From assembly GCA_000438155.1 (NCBI GenBank), contig FR902980.1, forward strand, positions 88,484-94,841: 6,358 bases of DNA. The letters are read 5' to 3'. The DNA is from Firmicutes bacterium CAG:95 (GTDB taxonomy: Bacteria > Bacillota > Clostridia > Lachnospirales > Lachnospiraceae). The notes beneath the pieces were generated by a model. It was given only the letters and a program-made list of their open reading frames with translations, did no database searches and was not told where the DNA came from. Position 1 is the stretch's first letter. The number at the start of each line of letters is the position of its first letter. A program made the translations under genes and the position numbers. Positions 5,826-6,358 of this stretch are shown here, in pieces.

Positions 5826-6358
5826 ATGGAGAAGGCAATAAAGAAACATGCAGTTATTTTTATTCTGCCCACGCTGGCTGCATTTATCATCGGATTTATT
5901 GTTCCGTTTGTGGAGGGCTTATACTTATCCTTCTGTAAATTTACAACAGTAGGAAATGCGACGTGGGTAGGACTTGCAAATTACCGTGCTGCAATTACGG
6001 ACACCTCTTTTCAGAGGGCATTTGGATTTACCGTATTGTTTGCAGTGGTATCCATTTTAAGTATTAATATTCTGGCATTTGCACTTGCCGTTTTACTGAC
6101 ACAGAAATTACGCGGAACAAATGTTTTCCGTACCGTGTTTTTTATGCCAAACCTCATCGGTGGTATCGTGCTTGGTTATATCTGGCAGATCCTGATTAAC
6201 TGTGTGATGACGATTTTAGAACAGCCCCTGCTTGCATTAAATGCAACCGCAGGCTACTGGGGACTCATTATCCTGATGGGATGGCAGCAGATTGGTTACA
6301 TGATGATTATTTACATTGCAGGCCTGCAGAACGTTCCGGATTCTTTAATTGAAGCAGC
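5826..6358 (+). CDS. ABC sugar transporter inner-membrane permease, MalF/UgpA/MsmF type (3' partial)
   Basis: This is the first of the two membrane subunits expected in a carbohydrate importer of the CUT1 type, and it would receive ligand from SBP2. The window holds 177 codons plus two bases, and the frame is open at the edge. A short basic start (MEKAIKKH) leads to a first membrane helix (about 9-28). The motif WVGLANYRAAI (47-57) matches the F/W-V-G-L-x-N-Y signature found after the first helix in this family. Further membrane helices appear at about 66-92, 103-126 and 142-165. The sequence ends at GLQNVPDSLIEAA, the start of the EAA loop that contacts the ATPase. Family members are about 290-300 residues, so roughly 115-120 residues, including the rest of the EAA loop and the last helices, lie beyond the window. 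It is co-transcribed with SBP2, 69 bases downstream, with a stem-loop between them. Confidence 0.93.
   Translation, partial: MEKAIKKHAVIFILPTLAAFIIGFIVPFVEGLYLSFCKFTTVGNATWVGLANYRAAITDTSFQRAFGFTVLFAVVSILSINILAFALAVLLTQKLRGTNVFRTVFFMPNLIGGIVLGYIWQILINCVMTILEQPLLALNATAGYWGLIILMGWQQIGYMMIIYIAGLQNVPDSLIEA

Noticed and set aside
5821..5841. ATG at 5821 as a start or a tiny leader peptide
   Set aside because: It lies only 2 bases after GGAGG and hits a stop after six codons. The ATG at 5826 has correct spacing and opens the permease.
1..6358. CRISPR arrays, tRNA or rRNA genes, insertion sequences, phage parts, defence genes
   Set aside because: No spaced repeats, cloverleaf segments, transposase frames or terminal inverted repeats were found. 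The whole window is accounted for by one regulatory and one transport operon.

Overview
The window looks like a carbohydrate-uptake locus from a low-to-mid GC Gram-positive anaerobe, most likely a gut Clostridia member of the Lachnospiraceae type. This is inferred from the strong purine-rich Shine-Dalgarno sites, the two lipoprotein signal peptides, the YesM/YesN-type regulators and the moderately AT-rich DNA. I cannot name a species. All genes are on the + strand, and no non-coding stretch exceeds about 190 bases.

Layout. (1) Positions 1-1044 hold the C-terminal part of a YesN/AraC-type response regulator whose receiver domain would lie before the window. (2) Positions 1075-2862 hold a complete YesM-type sensor histidine kinase. 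(3) Positions 2846-4147 hold a sugar-binding lipoprotein (SBP1) that overlaps the kinase stop codon by 17 bases. (4) A strong intrinsic terminator at 4173-4216 closes this regulatory operon. (5) A separate promoter (4249-4276), a short leader hairpin and a strong ribosome site open a second operon. (6) Positions 4338-5756 hold a second, probably abundant, sugar-binding lipoprotein (SBP2). (7) A 14-bp stem-loop without a U-tract (5769-5802) separates SBP2 from (8) the first permease gene (5826 to the window end, truncated in its EAA loop).

How the parts may work together. The kinase and regulator form a two-component system that plausibly controls the promoter in front of SBP2 and the permease. 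SBP1 sits in the regulatory operon rather than the transport operon, and its start codon lies inside the kinase gene. This suggests that SBP1 may be an extracellular sensing partner of the kinase, comparable in logic to XylFII-LytS xylose sensing in Clostridium, while SBP2 is the transport receptor. The second permease expected of such importers would lie downstream. No ATPase is present here, and importers of this type often share one MsmK/MsmX-like ATPase encoded elsewhere. The substrate cannot be read from the sequence.

Most of the window is ordinary for this kind of locus. The points most worth a second look are the kinase-coupled binding protein, the non-terminator stem-loop between SBP2 and the permease, the unclear start of the kinase, and its altered ATP-binding box.
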